Shown piece after piece: positions 1 to 8,908 of a DNA stretch of 64,000 nucleotides. Position 1 is the stretch's first letter. Every line of letters starts with the position of its first letter. The stretch covers positions 3,691,064-3,755,063 of the forward strand of contig NZ_LN831197.1 in assembly GCF_001375535.1 (NCBI RefSeq). The letters are read 5' to 3'. The stretch comes from Bacillus niameyensis (lineage in GTDB: Bacteria > Bacillota > Bacilli > Bacillales > Bacillaceae_C). Made by a program: the position numbers and the translations under genes. Under the pieces are notes generated by a model, which worked only from the letters and a program-made list of their open reading frames with translations, did no database searches and was not told where the DNA came from.

Positions 1-325
1 CGCAGAATCGTGCCCATAATGAGTTGAACTTCTGTGAAACGGTAACGATTGACACTGAATCGTGCCCATAATGAGTTGAACTTCTGTGAAACGGTAACGA
101 TTGACACTGAATCGTGCCCGCAATGAGTTGAACTTCTGTGAAACGGTAACGATTGACACTGAATCGTGCCCGTAATGAGTTGAACTTCTGTGAAACGGTA
201 ACGAATGCCGCAGAATCGTGCCCATAATGAGTTGAACTTCTGTGAAGCGGTAACGAATGCCGCGGAATCGTGCCCGTAATGAGTTGAACTTCTGTGAAAT
301 GGTGACGATTGTCATTGAATCATAT
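1..325. repeat. 52-bp tandem repeat array (six units plus edges, continues left of window)
   Basis: The string AATCGTGCCC recurs at 6, 58, 110, 162, 214 and 266, and a decayed start of a seventh unit is at 318, so the period is exactly 52 bp. Each unit contains AATGAGTTGAACTTC and GTGAAACGGTAACG (one or two substitutions in some units). The last ten bases of the unit vary in blocks: ATTGACACTG in the first three, AATGCCGCAG or AATGCCGCGG in the next two, ATTGTCATTG in the last. There are no unique spacers, so it is not a CRISPR array. The forward strand is full of stops; the reverse strand has none in any frame, which in a short unit can be chance. Function unknown. Confidence 0.95.
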
Positions 326-657
326 CACAATTAGGAAAAAAACGGAACATACAAGGCATGAGACACTTTATCATGCCCTTGTTCGTGGAAAAAAGGAATC
401 AACGGCATTGGGACATGGACTTTTTCAGTGCTCTCCCCTAAAACCGCTCACCATTCGCCTTGATCGATGCTAAATCGAGAATGAATCCGCAACAGTCGGA
501 CCAAAAGGCTCACCTGATCAAAGGGTACCCCCTTCCTTGAGAACGCCTCCAAAAGCATACTCTATACGTAAAAATCCGAACTAACTCGTAATTTCGGGAT
601 AATTGTAAAAAAACACCTACCAAAAATTTAATTATTAAAAGATTTAAACTTTTACCC
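326..657. other. Non-coding stretch with no recognised feature
   Basis: Between the tandem array and the promoter of the ATP sulfurylase gene no open frame with a credible ribosome binding site is visible on either strand. The part from about 360 to 590 is less AT-rich than the bases after it and might be decayed mobile-element or gene sequence, but I recognise no protein family in its translations. Confidence 0.4.
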
Positions 658-686
658 TTGCATTTTTACCGAAAAAATAGTACATT
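658..686 (+). promoter_or_regulatory. Putative sigma-A promoter of sat
   Basis: TTGCAT (658-663) and TACATT (681-686) are separated by 17 bp in an AT-rich region about 80 bp ahead of the ATP sulfurylase start. Both hexamers are only moderate matches to consensus. Confidence 0.4.
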
Positions 687-766
687 CTGAATTATATGTA
701 TTTATAGAGAGCCTGTCTTAATAAAAATTAACAGCGTTTTCAGTAAAGTGAGAAGGGGAGGAAAGT

Positions 767-2500
767 ATGATGGATCATAATACAACGGTTATGGATCAAG
801 AAACATTTTCCCGTTACCCACAACAGCCTCATGGCGGAAAGCTTGTGAATCGGGTAGTTACTGGAAAAGAGCTGGAAGAGGAGCTGCAGAGAGCTAGGCA
901 GCTGCCGATGATTATGGTGGATTTGGAAGCGGTCATTACTCTGGAAATGATTGCGACAGGTGTATTGTCACCGAATGAAGGTTTTATGAATGAAGATGAC
1001 TATAAGTCTGTCCTTAGTAACGGACGTTTAAAAAATGGTGTTGTTTGGCCAGTTCCATTGAGTTTTGCTCCAATTGGTGATCGCAATAAGCAAGTCATCA
1101 CATCTCTTACTATTGGGGATGAGGTTACACTTGTTGATGAATCTAAAGATCCTGTAGCGATTATGAAAATTGAAGACTTATTTGATTATGATAAAAATTT
1201 CCGTGCTTCCCATTTATTTGGTACGACAGATCGTAATCATCCTGGTGTTGATGCGATTTTTCGGCGCATGGGGGATGTCGCTTTAGGCGGGCCTATTAAA
1301 CTATTAAAACGTGTTAATTGGGGGCCATTTGAAAAATTAAGAATGGAACCGAAAGATACTTGGAAACTATTTTATGAGGAAAAGAAATTCCGTTCTGTTG
1401 GTGGGTTTATTACAGGAGCCAATCCGTTGCACCGAGGTCATGAATATATTCATCGAAATGCGCTAGAAGAGGTAGACGGAATATTTGTTCAGCCTTTAGT
1501 TGAAATGGCTAAGCGCGAGTATACCCGTCATGAGTTTCGAGTCCTTGCGTATAAAAGTGTCTTTGATACATATTATCCGCGAGAACGGGCGATACTTGCT
1601 CCACTCCGGGTTACGTATATTTTTGCAGGGCCAAGGGAGACGGTGCTGCACGCTTTAATTATGAAAAACTATGGTTGTACTCATGCATTGATTGGACGGG
1701 ATCATGCTGGGATTGGCGATTATTATGATAAATATGCGAGTCATAGTATTTTCAAAGATTTTACCCCAGAAGAATTAGGGATTGATGTGAGGCTTTATTT
1801 CGAAGTATTTTATTGTACTCGTTGTGATACTTTAGCGACAATGCAATCATGTCCTCATGATGAACAATATCGCATCAATATTTCTGGCACAGGAATTCGT
1901 GAACTTTTACGTCATGGAGTTATGCCGCCGAAAGAAATTGTTCGACCTGAATCAGCGCGCATTGCTATCCAAGGAGTCCAGCCTAAAGGATTGGACGCGA
2001 ATCACGAGTCCATCTCTCCTATCGGGAAGACGATTAAAAGTATTTTTCCGTATTATCTAGAATACAAAAGTCTAGGCGGACAAAAAAGGGAGAAGCCTTT
2101 AACGGTCGAGGAGCTTACGATTCGTGATCTAGAGGCAGCTGTAAATGATGCCCGTGCAAACGCTCACCGAATTTATAAAGAAACATTTGAAGAATATAGC
2201 TATCTTGGAGATACGAATCGCAGCTTGCAGCCAGACTGGATTACAAAAGCACGTGAATCTGTAAAGACGCAACAAGAAATGGTTATTAAAGATTTGGAGG
2301 AAAAGGTGACCCAAGCTCCAGCCGAAGCATCCGATGAATTTATGTACCAGGATAAAGATGAGGCTGAAAAGGAACTTGCCGTTGCTAAACGAATTCTTGG
2401 AGATCTCCCGCCAGCCATTCATAAAGAGGATCTAGACTATCGTACATGGAATCCGCTTCCTTATCAACGTTATCGTGGCAGTGACGAGCCCGCGGAATAA
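767..2500 (+). CDS. sat: Sulfate adenylyltransferase (ATP sulfurylase) homologue, long form
   Basis: Family reaction: ATP plus sulfate to adenosine 5'-phosphosulfate and pyrophosphate, first step of sulfate activation. Seen: an N-terminal PUA-like part (about 20-180), the catalytic HxGH motif in NPLHRGHE (219-226), GRDHAG (310-315) and a Cys/His zinc-type motif (C350, C353, C362, H364) followed by SGTGIRELLRHG. At 577 residues it is about 190 longer than the usual Bacillus enzyme; residues from about 410 form a charged, probably helical extension. Odd: the sulfate-binding QTRN motif reads TGAN (216-219), so the usual Gln and Arg are absent. Start: ATG 767 or 770, both just after AGGGGAGG. No cysH, cysC or sulfate transporter gene lies nearby, so the pathway link rests on homology only. 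Confidence 0.85.
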   Translation: MMDHNTTVMDQETFSRYPQQPHGGKLVNRVVTGKELEEELQRARQLPMIMVDLEAVITLEMIATGVLSPNEGFMNEDDYKSVLSNGRLKNGVVWPVPLSFAPIGDRNKQVITSLTIGDEVTLVDESKDPVAIMKIEDLFDYDKNFRASHLFGTTDRNHPGVDAIFRRMGDVALGGPIKLLKRVNWGPFEKLRMEPKDTWKLFYEEKKFRSVGGFITGANPLHRGHEYIHRNALEEVDGIFVQPLVEMAKREYTRHEFRVLAYKSVFDTYYPRERAILAPLRVTYIFAGPRETVLHALIMKNYGCTHALIGRDHAGIGDYYDKYASHSIFKDFTPEELGIDVRLYFEVFYCTRCDTLATMQSCPHDEQYRINISGTGIRELLRHGVMPPKEIVRPESARIAIQGVQPKGLDANHESISPIGKTIKSIFPYYLEYKSLGGQKREKPLTVEELTIRDLEAAVNDARANAHRIYKETFEEYSYLGDTNRSLQPDWITKARESVKTQQEMVIKDLEEKVTQAPAEASDEFMYQDKDEAEKELAVAKRILGDLPPAIHKEDLDYRTWNPLPYQRYRGSDEPAE

Positions 2501-2501
2501 A

Positions 2502-2550
2502 GTGAAACTTCAATCAGTGGGGGTCCTACAGCCAGTTAATGCGGGATAAA
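2502..2550 (+). repeat. Fragment shared with two other intergenic sites
   Basis: The first 21 bases (GTGAAACTTC then AATCAGTGGGG) match, with two differences, the reverse complement of one arm and flank of the hairpin at 12277-12320. The last 25 bases, beginning CTACAGCCAGT and ending GGATAAA, match 40312-40336 at 21 of 25 positions. This suggests remnants of a dispersed intergenic element. Confidence 0.5.
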
Positions 2551-2553
2551 AAG

Positions 2554-2590
2554 AAGAGCTTAGAGGAACTTTCTATCTTCTAAGCTCTTT
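2554..2590. terminator. Probable bidirectional terminator between sat and the convergent small membrane protein
   Basis: Arms AAGAGCTTAGA (2554-2564) and TCTAAGCTCTT (2579-2589) form an 11-bp stem. On the minus strand the stem is followed by TTCTTTTTA; on the plus strand the T-run is short. Confidence 0.7.
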
Positions 2591-2848
2591 CCCATTGATA
2601 ATAATGATAATTTCGCTCATTTTATCTTGAAGATTCAAGTTTATGGCAGCTATGCGCTCATAAAAAATAAATATACTAATAAAGTAGATAAATCCGATCC
2701 CCATCACGGATAAACGTATTTTCAACAAAAGTAGTGGGGTGGCAAAACGGCTAAAAACTAATGTTAAAATAAAAATCCCCACTACAACTATAACCCCTGC
2801 CATGTATAACTTTAGCTCCCGCCATGACATTTCGTTGTGTGTGTTCAT
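2573..2848 (-). CDS. Small membrane protein of unknown function
   Basis: A 91-residue protein that I do not assign to a family. Two hydrophobic stretches (about residues 14-32 and 46-63), separated by a short basic loop, predict two membrane helices; the tail is short and charged. The start is supported by AAGGAGAG upstream of the ATG. It converges on sat, and its last codons overlap the shared terminator stem. The good ribosome binding site and proper terminator argue that it is a real gene rather than a chance frame. Confidence 0.6.
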   Translation of the reverse strand: MNTHNEMSWRELKLYMAGVIVVVGIFILTLVFSRFATPLLLLKIRLSVMGIGFIYFISIFIFYERIAAINLNLQDKMSEIIIIINGKELRR

Positions 2849-3094
2849 GATGCACTCTCCTTAAGTACCCAAGGAATTTTGTCGGTATTAGCGTATGAGA
2901 CTTTTATGAAAAATAGAACTATGTCGATTTGTCCTTTTTACATAAACAAGCATTTTTCAACTGAATTCTATAAAATTCTCGTGATTAAGTTAATATTGAA
3001 ACGGAAAGAGATTTTAAAAGATGAGCTGTTATAGGAGCAACATCTATAGCGAAAGAAGCGCAGATTCACTAATACTGATAAGGAGGCCAAAAAG

Positions 3095-4018
3095 ATGGCA
3101 CAGAATAAAATAACTATCATCGGCAGCATGAATATGGATATCGTTGTCGAGGCACCGCGGTTTCCTCTCGGTGGAGAGACGATTACGGGAAATAGAATTA
3201 GTTTTATCCCTGGGGGGAAGGGGGCTAATCAAGCTGTAGCAGCGGCACGTCTTGGAGCAGTGACGACGATGATTGGAGCAGTAGGGGAAGATTCCTTCGG
3301 GGAAACATTGCTCGATTATATGGAAAAAGATGATGTCAATGTCGAGAACGTTAAATTGGTGAAAAATGAATCTACAGGGACGGCCTCGATTACATTGGTT
3401 CCCAATGAAAATAATATTGTTGTCGTTCCTGGGGCGAACGGACAGCTGCTACCTGAAGATATTCGACAGTATGAGAATGTTATTGCGGATTCAGATATAA
3501 TTCTGCTCCAATTAGAAATTCCTTTAGCTACGATTGAAGAAGCCGTTGATATCGCTGATCGCTATCATAAAACGATCATTTTAAACCCAGCTCCAGCACA
3601 GAAATTGCCGAAATCTGTTTTGAACAAGATTCATTATATTACTCCGAATGAATCTGAGCTTGAAACTCTTACGGGGCTCGATCGTTCTCAACACTCTTTA
3701 GATGAAATGATGGATGTATTATTAGATTGGGGATGTCGCTATGTTGTGACAACTCTCGGTTCTGAAGGTGTTGCTTGGAAGGGGAAAGGGGAAAAGTTGG
3801 AGAAAGTTCCCTCTCATTCTGTTTCGGTAGTGGATACAACAGGTGCAGGTGATGCGTTTAATGCAGGACTAGCCTACTTTTTATGTACAGAACATAAGAT
3901 AGACGAAGCGATTATTTCGGCTAATCAAGTATCAGCCTTGGCCGTGACAAAATTTGGGGCTCAAGCTGGCATGCCTACTTTACAAGAAGTGCAGAAATTT
4001 TTTGGACAACAAAGATAG
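3095..4018 (+). CDS. rbsK: Ribokinase
   Basis: PfkB-family sugar kinase, 307 residues, the normal ribokinase length. It phosphorylates D-ribose to ribose 5-phosphate in the cytoplasm. Seen: N-terminal GSMNMD, the GGKGANQA substrate motif (40-47), NPAPA, TPNESE and the C-terminal anion-hole/catalytic motif DTTGAGDAFNAG near residue 248. The start has AAGGAGG with good spacing. The next gene, a nucleoside hydrolase, starts 28 bases on, so the pair fits a salvage unit in which ribose released from nucleosides is phosphorylated. No ribose transporter genes adjoin it. A related PfkB sugar as substrate cannot be excluded, but the motif set favours ribose. Confidence 0.9.
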   Translation: MAQNKITIIGSMNMDIVVEAPRFPLGGETITGNRISFIPGGKGANQAVAAARLGAVTTMIGAVGEDSFGETLLDYMEKDDVNVENVKLVKNESTGTASITLVPNENNIVVVPGANGQLLPEDIRQYENVIADSDIILLQLEIPLATIEEAVDIADRYHKTIILNPAPAQKLPKSVLNKIHYITPNESELETLTGLDRSQHSLDEMMDVLLDWGCRYVVTTLGSEGVAWKGKGEKLEKVPSHSVSVVDTTGAGDAFNAGLAYFLCTEHKIDEAIISANQVSALAVTKFGAQAGMPTLQEVQKFFGQQR

Positions 4019-4046
4019 ACATAAAGCGGAAAGAAGGATTAACCTT

Positions 4047-5033
4047 ATGGAATTAGACAAGAAGCGCGTTATTATTGATGTTGATACCGGAATCGATGAT
4101 GCGATCGCAATCTTATTTGCGCTTAAATCGCCCAATCTGAAGGTCGAAGGGATCACTACTGTATTTGGAAATGTAGGCGTTGAGCAAGCGACGGATAACA
4201 CATTACGAGTGATCCAGCTTGCGAAACCATCATACGAAGTCCCCGTAGCAAAAGGAGCAGCGAAACCTTTAAAAAGAAAACTTAGTAGTTTTTCTGATGT
4301 ACATGGATATAACGGACTTGGGAATATTGAACTTCCATTATCACGACAAATGCCTGTAGATGAAAATGCAGAGGATTTTATTTTGCGAAAGTCAAGAGAA
4401 CTGAAAAAGGATCTAATCATCGTCACATTAGGAAGGCTCACTAATATAGCTCACGCTTTGATAAAAGATCCAACTCTAGCAACAAGAGTTAAGCAGGTGT
4501 ACGTGATGGGCGGTGCTGTCCATACTACGGGAAATATTACGCCTGTTTCAGAGGCAAATATGTGGGGAGACCCCGAAGCAGCAGATATTGTTTTTTCATC
4601 GGGAATACCGATCACGATGGTTGGATTAAACGTGACGAGAAAAACGAAAATGACGAGTCAACATTTGGAGTTTCTCCAAAGACATTGTAAGCCTGAAAAT
4701 CGAGAAATTGTCTCGTTTATTCATAATGCTATGACATTTTATTTTGATTTTTACCATTCCAATTATTATCTAATGGAATCAGCTCCAGTGCATGATCCAT
4801 TGACGGTTTTAGTAGTGTTAGATCCTAGAATTGTTAAAACTCAACAAATGCCGATAAAAATCGAATGTGAAAGCGAAACTTGTCTCGGAATGACTGTCGC
4901 TGACTTGCGGCCTCATCCTGAAGTAGGTTCGCCGGTGAAAGTTTGTGTAGATGTCAATGCAGAGCTTGCTATCAATAAAATATTGGCAGTGTTTGAAGGG
5001 ATTCCTTTTAAAAATGGGCAAGTTACATTATAA
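4047..5033 (+). CDS. Inosine-uridine preferring nucleoside hydrolase
   Basis: Hydrolyses ribonucleosides to free base and ribose. The calcium-binding N-terminal signature is DVDTGIDDA (11-19), close to the family DTDxGxDDA. Further family segments are VMGGAV, NMWGDPEAADIVF and VHDPLTV. The length of 328 residues is typical. I chose ATG 4047, after AAGAAGGA at 4031-4038; an in-frame extension back into rbsK (to 3954) lacks a ribosome binding site and family similarity. It sits directly behind ribokinase, and the product ribose is the likely substrate of that enzyme. Nucleobase preference cannot be read from the sequence. Confidence 0.88.
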   Translation: MELDKKRVIIDVDTGIDDAIAILFALKSPNLKVEGITTVFGNVGVEQATDNTLRVIQLAKPSYEVPVAKGAAKPLKRKLSSFSDVHGYNGLGNIELPLSRQMPVDENAEDFILRKSRELKKDLIIVTLGRLTNIAHALIKDPTLATRVKQVYVMGGAVHTTGNITPVSEANMWGDPEAADIVFSSGIPITMVGLNVTRKTKMTSQHLEFLQRHCKPENREIVSFIHNAMTFYFDFYHSNYYLMESAPVHDPLTVLVVLDPRIVKTQQMPIKIECESETCLGMTVADLRPHPEVGSPVKVCVDVNAELAINKILAVFEGIPFKNGQVTL

Positions 5034-5050
5034 AATGTACTTGCCTTTTT
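5017..5050 (+). terminator. Rho-independent terminator of rbsK-nucleoside hydrolase
   Basis: GGCAAGTTACATT and AATGTACTTGCC pair with one bulge and are followed by TTTTT. The stem begins inside the last codons of the hydrolase gene. Confidence 0.8.
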
Positions 5051-5135
5051 AAATTTTTCTAAGCAAGTTCAATTTTGAAACCTTTTCTTTATTTCTTCGT
5101 ATAAATGTATAGCTGGTAATGAAAAGAGGGAGAAC

Positions 5136-6074
5136 ATGACTGATAATATTTTACAAGTGAAGAATTTAACTAAAAAAATCGGTTCGAAAACGATTGTCGA
5201 TAATGTAAGCTTCGCGGTCCAGAAAGGTGAGATTTTTGGATTGCTTGGGCCAAATGGAGCGGGTAAAACGACGATTATCCGGATGATTGTTGGGCTCATT
5301 AATCGTACGGGTGGAAAGGTAAGCATTAATGGACATGACCTTGACACTGATTTTAATGGTGCGTTAAACGAAGTCGGAGCGATAGTAGAAAACCCTGAAT
5401 TTTACGGCTATATGTCAGGGTATAAAAACTTGATCCATTATAAGCGAATGTCTAGAAATGAAATTTCGGATGAGAAGCTGAAGGAAACAATTGAATTGGT
5501 AAAACTAGATCATGCCATTCAACAAAAAGTTAAAACATATTCATTAGGGATGCGTCAAAGATTAGGTGTAGCACAAGCTATTTTACATAGTCCGTCATTA
5601 TTAATATTAGACGAGCCAACGAACGGTCTTGATCCATCAGGAATTCGTGAGTTCCGCGATCATCTTAGAATGCTTGCGAATAACGGGGTCTCTGTGTTAG
5701 TATCGTCGCATTTATTATCGGAAATGCAACTGATGTGTGATCGTTTCGCGATTATTGAAAAAGGTAAGTTAATCCATATCGAGTCGATGTCTGACACTAC
5801 TAATCTGGAAGAAACTTCGGCTAGAGAAGTTACCTTTACAGTAAATGATTGTGAAAAAGCGGTAAAAATAGTAGAGCAAAACATCACCGAATCAATTATA
5901 AAAAATAGCGAGAAACAATTTACAATTTCCATTGATTATCAGTCGATCGCGGCAATCAATAAGCTGCTTGTCCAATCAGATATTCAAGTTTTTGAAATAT
6001 CTAGTGTGAAAAAGACACTCGAGGATCGCTTTATGGAAATTACGAATTCCGCAAAAGAGGTGGTCAAGCAATGA
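5136..6074 (+). CDS. ABC transporter ATP-binding protein (BcrA/ABC-2 type)
   Basis: Nucleotide-binding subunit of a two-component ABC-2 exporter. Seen: Walker A GPNGAGKTT (38-46), ABC signature YSLGMRQRLG (about 135-144), Walker B LLILDEPTNGLDPSG (about 155-169) and the switch histidine in SSHLL. The roughly 90-residue C-terminal tail is the kind found in BcrA-like and lantibiotic-immunity ATPases. The start has AGAGGGAG eight bases or so upstream. Its stop overlaps the start of the permease gene (ATGA), which implies translational coupling. Substrate unknown; antimicrobial peptide resistance is a family-based guess, and no sensor kinase gene is adjacent. Confidence 0.9.
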   Translation: MTDNILQVKNLTKKIGSKTIVDNVSFAVQKGEIFGLLGPNGAGKTTIIRMIVGLINRTGGKVSINGHDLDTDFNGALNEVGAIVENPEFYGYMSGYKNLIHYKRMSRNEISDEKLKETIELVKLDHAIQQKVKTYSLGMRQRLGVAQAILHSPSLLILDEPTNGLDPSGIREFRDHLRMLANNGVSVLVSSHLLSEMQLMCDRFAIIEKGKLIHIESMSDTTNLEETSAREVTFTVNDCEKAVKIVEQNITESIIKNSEKQFTISIDYQSIAAINKLLVQSDIQVFEISSVKKTLEDRFMEITNSAKEVVKQ

Positions 6075-6892
6075 TTGGTTTAATACAAAATGAATTTATG
6101 AAAATATTTTCGAAAAAAAGTTCTTGGATTTATATGATTATTTTGTCCGTAGTTGTATTAGGCGGTGCAATTATTTACTACTTGCTTCAAAAGAATTTTC
6201 CAGATATGTTCAGTACAACTTCAACAAGCACATGGACTTTTATGAATTCAGTTGTCTATAGTTTAGGATCACTTGTCATCTTATTTAGTGTTATTATTTG
6301 CAGTGCGAATGTATCAGCAGAGTTTGGTAGCGGCACAATAAAACAGTTGCTTATTCGCCCACATTCCCGTTGGAAAATACTTTTATCTAAGTATGTTGCT
6401 GTGACATTGTATTCGCTTTTGCTAATGATTACTCTGTTCATCATTGGCTATATTATCGGCTTGATCTTTTTCGGAGTAGGCGATTTTGGGGCTAAAATAG
6501 AAGAGTTTGGTTTAAATGGAACTTTTGAAGCGTCTGTAGGAACTCAAGTTATTCAGAAATTTTTATTGCTGATTCCGGGTCTCCTCATTGTCAGTACTAT
6601 TTCATTTATGCTCTCAACATTGTTTAAAAGCCAAGCACTTGCTGTTGGAATTGGTATTTTTATATTATTTACCTCCAATTCAATAGGTGGAGTATTATTC
6701 TTTTTGATGGAAAAATTCACTTGGACTAAGTTTCTTATTTTTCCACATCTTGATTTATCCATTTATGCTTTACAGGACACGCTTGCACCTGGAGTAACTC
6801 TTGGATTTTCAAGTGTAATTTTACTTGCATATTATTTGATTTTTATGGCGATTACCTTTTTCTTCTTTCAGAAACGGGATATTTCGTTTTAA
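6071..6892 (+). CDS. ABC-2 type permease
   Basis: Membrane partner of the preceding ATPase, 273 residues with about six hydrophobic segments (near 18-38, 60-80, 105-130, 165-190, 198-220 and 245-265). It resembles the BcrB/ABC-2 permeases used for drug or antimicrobial-peptide export. The four-base ATGA overlap with the ATPase gene supports stoichiometric production of the pair. Nothing in the sequence identifies the exported substrate. Confidence 0.85.
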   Translation: MIGLIQNEFMKIFSKKSSWIYMIILSVVVLGGAIIYYLLQKNFPDMFSTTSTSTWTFMNSVVYSLGSLVILFSVIICSANVSAEFGSGTIKQLLIRPHSRWKILLSKYVAVTLYSLLLMITLFIIGYIIGLIFFGVGDFGAKIEEFGLNGTFEASVGTQVIQKFLLLIPGLLIVSTISFMLSTLFKSQALAVGIGIFILFTSNSIGGVLFFLMEKFTWTKFLIFPHLDLSIYALQDTLAPGVTLGFSSVILLAYYLIFMAITFFFFQKRDISF

Positions 6893-7015
6893 GTCTTATG
6901 TAAAATTAACGGAAGCGCCAGGAGCGGAAATCAACGGATTTCACCTGCAATTCCTTTTAAAAGTGAAAGAGACGCCGAGATGTGGAACTCTCGATTCCTT
7001 TTGTCGACAATCTGA

Positions 7016-7040
7016 ACCGTACAGTGTTAAACTGTACGGT
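7016..7040 (-). terminator. Hairpin after the peptidase E-like gene
   Basis: Perfect 10-bp arms ACCGTACAGT and ACTGTACGGT with loop GTTAA lie three bases beyond the stop codon of the minus-strand gene. No T-run follows, so it may protect RNA ends rather than terminate. Confidence 0.5.
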
Positions 7041-7043
7041 CAT

Positions 7044-7700
7044 TCAATTAATTTTTACAAGCACATCCCCTGCAATACTATAAACCCCATTTCCTTCTGT
7101 GGAATCTAGCTCTCCGTTTCGGAAATATACGCAAGTTTCTTCATCGATCCCGTAATTACTGAAGTCGCTAAATTGTTGGACGGCGTTTCTTAAATGCTCT
7201 TCATCCTTCCATTGTGAAAAATGTACGGCAACTAAAACATTGGGTAATAGACCTAGTCCTTTTCTATGCTGAAACTCCTTTTGCTCATTATCTTTAGGCG
7301 AAATAATACATTCTTTAGGGCTTATAAGGGCACCTGCTGAAAAACCAGCGATCGGAATTCCAGATACGTATTGTTCTTTTATGACGAGAGCAATGGGCGT
7401 TTCCACAATATAGTCTGCATATAAATTTGTATTCCCGCCACCAATGATGATACTAGAGCTTTTTTTAATACAATCGACTACCTGTTCTACAGGTGTTGAA
7501 GGTAGAGGTAAGTATAGGAAATCTTTAACACCTAAGCGTTCCAAAGCTCGCGTGTATTTGGGCATATATTGCTCCCAACCTTCTCGCTCGACAAATAAAA
7601 TGGAGACGGGTTTATTTCTTCCAGAAGCTTTTACGAATTGGTTTGCCATGTTTGCTGTAAAAGGAGGACTCCCGCCAAAAAGGAAAAGATGTTTTTCCAT
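7044..7700 (-). CDS. Peptidase E-like (S51 family) serine hydrolase
   Basis: Class I glutamine-amidotransferase-like fold of the S51 family (dipeptidase E and cyanophycinase relatives). Seen: GGGNT (87-91), the nucleophile elbow GFSAGA (119-124, Ser121) and a candidate catalytic His160 in VHFSQW. The length of 218 residues fits PepE-type cytoplasmic enzymes, and there is no signal peptide. PepE cleaves Asp-X dipeptides; this protein belongs to a divergent Bacillus group (YgaJ-like), so the substrate is uncertain. The start has AAGAAGGTGAG upstream. It is transcribed divergently from the MurG-like gene with 127 bp between them. Confidence 0.8.
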   Translation of the reverse strand: MEKHLFLFGGSPPFTANMANQFVKASGRNKPVSILFVEREGWEQYMPKYTRALERLGVKDFLYLPLPSTPVEQVVDCIKKSSSIIIGGGNTNLYADYIVETPIALVIKEQYVSGIPIAGFSAGALISPKECIISPKDNEQKEFQHRKGLGLLPNVLVAVHFSQWKDEEHLRNAVQQFSDFSNYGIDEETCVYFRNGELDSTEGNGVYSIAGDVLVKIN

Positions 7701-7794
7701 ATGCTCACCTTCTTATTTTGATAGTAATTATTGGATTCGCTACCGTTTGATAAAACCCTTTAAATATAAATAGCATTCTTCCTGTCCCTTCCCA

Positions 7795-7800
7795 TATAAT
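7795..7800 (+). promoter_or_regulatory. Possible -10 box ahead of the MurG-like gene
   Basis: A perfect TATAAT lies 27 bases before the start codon, but no good -35 box is found 16-18 bp upstream. Confidence 0.3.
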
Positions 7801-7827
7801 GGATACAATAAAATCGGAGGAGGCATT

Positions 7828-8904
7828 ATGGAGAAGAAGACGATTGTTTTAACGGGCGGTGGATCCGCAGGTCATGTTACACCGAATATGGCCATCATTC
7901 GTGAGCTTGATATAAAAATGTGGGATATCCATTATATTGGTTCTCATTCCGGGATAGAGAAGGAGTTAATGGAAAAAATTGATGTTCCCTATCACGGGAT
8001 CAGCAGCGGCAAGCTTCGCAGATATATGAGTAAGAAAAATGTGGGAGATATTTTTCGCGTAATAAAAGGATGTTTAGAAGCACGGAAAACGTTAAAGAAG
8101 ATTCGTCCGTCCCTCGTATTTTCTAAAGGTGGATTTGTTTCTGTACCTGTAATTGTTGCGGCAAGTACATTAAAAATTCCAACGCTGATCCATGAAAGTG
8201 ATATTACACCGGGGCTAGCCAATAAAATTTCCCAGAGGTTTGCAAGCAAAATTTTCACATCATTTGAAGAAGCAACTCACTATTTTCCTGCCCATAAAGC
8301 GCAACATATTGGCTCGCCAATTAGAAGAGAGATTTTAACTGGTTCCCTAGAAAAGGGGTTAAGATTTCTTGATTTTAATAAAAGGAAACCAGTATTAACA
8401 ATTATGGGAGGAAGTTTGGGAGCGAAAAGAATAAATGAAGTTGTAAGGAATTCTTTAAACGACTTAATAAAGGATTTTCAAATTGTCCATCTCTGTGGAA
8501 AAGGTCAAGTAGATTCTTCTCTGCAACAGATCCCGCAATATCGTCAGTTTGAATATGTTCATGACGAGCTAGCGGACATCCTGGCAGCAACGGATTTGGT
8601 GATCACAAGAGGGGGATCAAATGCGATATTCGAATTTTTATCGCTAAAAATACCAATGCTTATAATCCCGTTAAGTTTGCAGCAAAGCCGAGGGGACCAG
8701 ATTTTAAATGCAAAATCATTTGTGAAAAGCGGCTATGCCAACATGCTAGAGGAAGAGAACTTGACTGAAGAATCGCTACTTTTACAGTTAAACGAGTTGC
8801 AAAATAAACGTACTGAAATGAAAAAGAATATGAATACTACTATAAAAAATGACGCTTTGACCATTTTATTGAACGAAATTCGTCTATGGTCAAGAGGGGA
8901 GTAA
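7828..8904 (+). CDS. MurG-like UDP-GlcNAc glycosyltransferase (paralogue outside the cell-division cluster)
   Basis: Two-domain GT-B enzyme of the MurG family, which adds GlcNAc to lipid I to make lipid II at the inner membrane face. Seen: glycine-rich [11 protein letters not shown] (10-20), [34 protein letters not shown] and the donor-site segment [11 protein letters not shown]. The segments deviate from classical MurG wording (for example HESD in place of HEQN) as in the second MurG copies of some bacilli. No mur, mra or fts genes flank it, whereas the housekeeping murG normally lies in that cluster. ATG 7828 follows GGAGGAGG. The next gene starts four bases after its stop, so the two are cotranscribed. 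Confidence 0.75.
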   Translation: MEKKTIVLTGGGSAGHVTPNMAIIRELDIKMWDIHYIGSHSGIEKELMEKIDVPYHGISSGKLRRYMSKKNVGDIFRVIKGCLEARKTLKKIRPSLVFSKGGFVSVPVIVAASTLKIPTLIHESDITPGLANKISQRFASKIFTSFEEATHYFPAHKAQHIGSPIRREILTGSLEKGLRFLDFNKRKPVLTIMGGSLGAKRINEVVRNSLNDLIKDFQIVHLCGKGQVDSSLQQIPQYRQFEYVHDELADILAATDLVITRGGSNAIFEFLSLKIPMLIIPLSLQQSRGDQILNAKSFVKSGYANMLEEENLTEESLLLQLNELQNKRTEMKKNMNTTIKNDALTILLNEIRLWSRGE

Positions 8905-8908
8905 GCAA

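Noticed and set aside
1-325. CRISPR array
   Set aside because: The whole 52-bp unit is conserved, with no unique spacers and no cas genes in the window.
1-325. Minus-strand repeat protein
   Set aside because: The minus strand is stop-free in all frames, but a 52-bp unit lacking stops is not improbable; the period shifts the frame every unit, and no start with a ribosome binding site is seen.
2837-3034. 65-codon plus-strand frame between the small membrane protein gene and rbsK
   Set aside because: No ribosome binding site, overlaps the start of the opposite gene, and no recognisable family.
7444-7773. Plus-strand frame opposite the peptidase E-like gene
   Set aside because: It lies mostly over a well-supported minus-strand gene with catalytic motifs and is a shadow frame.
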